64,000 nucleotides of DNA, taken from Thalassovita mangrovi. GTDB taxonomy: Bacteria > Pseudomonadota > Alphaproteobacteria > Rhodobacterales > Rhodobacteraceae. Shown piece by piece: positions 62,026 through 64,000 of the stretch. The notes under the pieces are model-generated. The model was given only the letters and a program-made list of their open reading frames with translations, did no database searches and was not told where the DNA came from. The stretch covers positions 124,001 to 188,000 of the forward strand of contig NZ_WWEN01000003.1 in the NCBI RefSeq assembly GCF_009857745.1, given 5' to 3'. How positions within the stretch are numbered: position 1 is the stretch's first letter; each line of letters starts with the position of its first letter. Made by a program: the position numbers and the translations under genes.

Positions 62026-63210
62026 ATGTTCAGCAACCTGAAAGAACAACCCGCAGACAAGATCCTTGCGCTGATGCAGCTGTTCAAGGACGACCCGCGG
62101 CCGCAGAAGATCGACCTGGGCGTCGGCGTCTACAAGAACGCCGAGGGCCTGACCCCGGTGATGCGCGCCGTGAAGACCGCCGAAAAGCAGCTGTGGGAAG
62201 CGCAGGACAGCAAGTCCTATGTCGGTCTGGCGGGCGATCCGGCCTTTGCCGACGCGATGATCGACCTGGTGCTGGGCGATGCCGTGGCGCGCGAAAACGT
62301 CGCCGCAGCCGCCACCCCGGGCGGCACCGGCGCGGTGCGCCAGGCGTTTGAAATGATCCGCATGGCCAATCCCGACGCGCGCGTCTTCGTGTCGAACCCG
62401 ACCTGGCCGAACCATGTCAGCATCCTGAAATTCATGGGGATGCCGATGGCCGAATACCGCTATTTCGACAGCGCCACCCGCGGCGTCGATTTCGACGGCA
62501 TGATCGAGGATCTGAAACAGACCAAGGCGGGCGACGTGGTGCTGCTGCATGGCTGCTGCCACAATCCGACCGGCGCCAACCTGAACCTGGTGCAGTGGCA
62601 GATCGTGGTCGACACGCTGCTGAAAACCGGCGCCATTCCGATGATCGACATCGCCTATCAGGGCTTCGGCGACGGGCTGGAAGAAGACGCAGCCGGCACC
62701 CGTCTGGTGGCGTCGAGCATGCCCGAATGCCTGATCGCGGCGAGCTGTTCGAAGAATTTCGGCGTCTACCGCGAACGTACCGGCATCCTGATGGCGGTCG
62801 CACAGGACAAGGGCCTGCGCGGGCTGACCCAGGGTACGCTGAATTTCCTCAACCGTCAGAACTATTCCTTCCCGCCCGATCACGGCGCGCGGGTGGTGAC
62901 GATGATCCTGCAAAGCCCCGAGCTGCGCGCCGACTGGGCCGCCGAGCTGGAAGAGGTACGGCTGTCGATGCTGGGCCTGCGCGAGCAGCTGGCCGGTGAA
63001 TTGCAACGCCTGTCCGGGTCGGACCGCTTCGCCTTCATCGCCGACCACCGCGGCATGTTCTCGCGCCTCGGCACCACGCCGGAAATGGTCGACAAGCTGC
63101 GCGCGGAACACGCGATCTACATGGTCGGGGATTCGCGGCTGAACATCGCCGGGCTGAACAAGAACTCGGTGCCGATCCTGGCCAAGGCGATCATCGACTG
63201 CGGCATCTGA
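62026..63210 (+). CDS. tyrB: Aromatic/aspartate aminotransferase
   Basis: A 394-residue class I aminotransferase. Motifs are KIDLGVGVYKNAEGLTPVM (28-46), the NPTG motif in HGCCHNPTG, Asp in IDIAYQGFGDG, and the Schiff-base Lys243 in SCSKNFGVYRERTG, the pattern of E. coli AspC/TyrB. Cotranscription with sseA suggests that it also transaminates cysteine to 3-mercaptopyruvate. AspC versus TyrB specificity is not fixed by sequence. Confidence 0.9.
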   Translation: MFSNLKEQPADKILALMQLFKDDPRPQKIDLGVGVYKNAEGLTPVMRAVKTAEKQLWEAQDSKSYVGLAGDPAFADAMIDLVLGDAVARENVAAAATPGGTGAVRQAFEMIRMANPDARVFVSNPTWPNHVSILKFMGMPMAEYRYFDSATRGVDFDGMIEDLKQTKAGDVVLLHGCCHNPTGANLNLVQWQIVVDTLLKTGAIPMIDIAYQGFGDGLEEDAAGTRLVASSMPECLIAASCSKNFGVYRERTGILMAVAQDKGLRGLTQGTLNFLNRQNYSFPPDHGARVVTMILQSPELRADWAAELEEVRLSMLGLREQLAGELQRLSGSDRFAFIADHRGMFSRLGTTPEMVDKLRAEHAIYMVGDSRLNIAGLNKNSVPILAKAIIDCGI

Positions 63211-63225
63211 GACCGGCCGGGGGAT

Positions 63226-63288
63226 GGGGGCGCTGCCCCCGCCGCCGCAAGCGGCGACTCCCCCGAGGTATTTTGACCAAGATGAAAG
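63226..63288 (+). repeat. Dispersed hairpin/GTATTT element, copy 9 (after tyrB)
   Basis: Stem GGGGGC-gct-GCCCCC, stem GCCGC-cgcaa-GCGGC, then CCCCCGAGGTATTTTGACCA and AGATGAAAG. It starts 15 bases after the tyrB stop and is in sense. This is the cleanest copy of the full architecture. Confidence 0.72.
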
Positions 63289-63336
63289 CCGACCCGGGGG
63301 ATGTTATCGCCGGGGTCGGCAAAAGGTGGGATTGCG

Positions 63337-63912
63337 ATGGCAGAACGCATCGACGCGGAACCGGTTCCGGCCCGGCTGGTGCCCGAGGGGGACACGCTGC
63401 GCGATCTGCGGCAGGCGGCGCCTTTGGGGCGGCTGTCGGCGGCGGATCGGCTGTTGCTGATCGGGCTGACCCGGCTGAAGCAGAACTGGGACGGCACCGC
63501 CTGTGTGATCGGGGCCGACCGGACCCATTGGGTGCAGATCAGCGCCGATGAGGCGGTGAGTTTTCAAAGCTTCCTCACGCCGCGGCTGGCCGCGACACTT
63601 GCCCCCGATGCGGAGCGTGGGGATAGCGAGGCCGCCGCCGACACGCTGTCGCGCCCGGAACGGCTGGCGACGCATCTGAGCAGCGCCGATATCGCCGGGT
63701 CCAAGGACGCCATTCTGGGCCACCTGATCGGGGCGGAGATCGCCGCGACCCGGCCCTATTGGCTGGGCCAGATGGTGGCGGTGATCGGCGAAGGGGGGCT
63801 GGCCCGCGCCTATGCGGATTTGCTGGGCCAGCAGGGCGTTCCGGCCGAGATCATCGCCCCCGGCGACTGCTCCGAGGCGGGGAAGGCCGCGCTGAACGGC
63901 ACCCGCGGCTGA
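63337..63912 (+). CDS. Short DgoK-like (2-keto-3-deoxygalactonokinase) protein
   Basis: A 191-residue protein resembling the C-terminal two thirds of DgoK. GTACVIGADRTHWVQISADEAVSFQSFLT recalls the CLPGTHSKWV...FMTGEL core, and ILGHLIGAEIAATRPYWLGQMVAVIGEGGLARAYADLLGQQG matches the family end. About 100 N-terminal residues, including the first ATPase lobe, are missing, and the start is well supported by AGGTGGGA before the ATG at 63337. It may be a non-catalytic derivative. Confidence 0.6.
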   Translation: MAERIDAEPVPARLVPEGDTLRDLRQAAPLGRLSAADRLLLIGLTRLKQNWDGTACVIGADRTHWVQISADEAVSFQSFLTPRLAATLAPDAERGDSEAAADTLSRPERLATHLSSADIAGSKDAILGHLIGAEIAATRPYWLGQMVAVIGEGGLARAYADLLGQQGVPAEIIAPGDCSEAGKAALNGTRG

Positions 63913-63955
63913 CGCCACGCGCGGCTTGCCAATGCCGGGGGGCCGTGCCACGCTG

Positions 63956-63971
63956 TTGACCAAATGGTAAA
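63956..63971. promoter_or_regulatory. Candidate operator before next gene
   Basis: TTgACCA-aa-TGGTaAA is an imperfect palindrome 14-29 bases before a likely start codon. TGGT/ACCA half-sites suggest a GntR- or LacI-type regulator. No regulator is seen. Confidence 0.3.
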
Positions 63972-63984
63972 GTGGAGCGATCCG

Positions 63985-64000
63985 GTGCAAACCGATATCC
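63985..64000 (+). CDS. Start of a further gene, cut by window edge
   Basis: GTG at 63985 follows GGAG with a 7-nt spacer and opens a frame reading (M)QTDI before the window ends. Too little is visible to name it. Confidence 0.35.

Overview
The window reads as a chromosomal segment of a high-GC alphaproteobacterium, most likely a Rhodobacterales/Roseobacter-group organism. The basis is the typical gene set (GlcDEF, an RTX-Hint protein, a DUF1285 protein, zf-CHCC next to polA, a BatA/DUF4159 cluster), codon choice and AGGAG-type ribosome binding sites. The taxonomic call is inference. I see no rRNA, tRNA, CRISPR array, insertion sequence or prophage. Almost all coding capacity is ordinary chromosomal genes with tight 1-4 bp overlaps inside operons.

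Layout. 1-2075 (minus): a three-gene, translationally coupled operon of unknown function (coiled-coil protein, two-TM protein, unrecognised protein cut by the window edge). 2270-3228 (plus): a small cupin and an AT-richer membrane protein. 3274-8192: creatinase, an S58/DmpA-type peptidase, an alpha/beta hydrolase and a GabD-type semialdehyde dehydrogenase. 8265-14499 (minus): RTX-Hint protein, PLP aminotransferase, Hsp20, and two tandem trypsin-like proteases. 14558-18498 (minus): glcD-glcE-glcF glycolate oxidase. 18618-20149 (plus): CopD-like, DUF599 and a small exported protein. 20154-26846 (minus): MoxR ATPase, DUF58, BatA/DUF4159 and a GATase-like membrane protein with overlapping reading frames. 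26916-31774: DUF1285, a VOC protein with a WYL regulator, TesB, CDF transporter, a YadG-like ABC ATPase and zf-CHCC. 31916-39738: polA, HIT, a GT14 glycosyltransferase divergent from a sulfotransferase, adenosine kinase and nth. 39792-50016: serine hydrolase, Ada-like methyltransferase, OmpA lipoprotein, FMN reductase, VOC, FAS1-like dehydratase, split mnmC functions, a DMT transporter, lytic transglycosylase and dapA. 50039-53795 (minus): a sulfide-oxidation unit (DUF2892, DUF442-SQR fusion, SulP). 54121-58822: purine catabolism (PuuE-UraD fusion, AllE, AllA, NCS2 permease; divergent HIU hydrolase). 58871-64000: PAP2, a small P-loop kinase, smpB, sseA-tyrB, a short DgoK-like protein and the start of a further gene.

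How the parts connect. Urate-derived ureidoglycolate is cleaved by AllA to glyoxylate, and GlcDEF makes glyoxylate from glycolate, so two routes to glyoxylate are encoded here. Sulfur metabolism appears twice: type II SQR with a fused DUF442 domain and a SulP transporter, and TyrB/AspC plus 3-mercaptopyruvate sulfurtransferase, a plausible cysteine-desulfuration pair.

The most distinctive non-coding signals are four. First, a dispersed intergenic element occurs nine times: up to two GC-rich hairpins followed by a conserved GTATTT...CCAAGA(A/T)GAA tail, usually in sense just after a stop codon. Second, the leader of the VOC/WYL operon combines a perfect operator-like palindrome with two mutually exclusive hairpins over the ribosome binding site. 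Third, a frameshifted remnant of a second HIU hydrolase gene lies under the end of the small kinase gene. Fourth, nested inverted repeats lie in the purine-cluster divergent promoter region.
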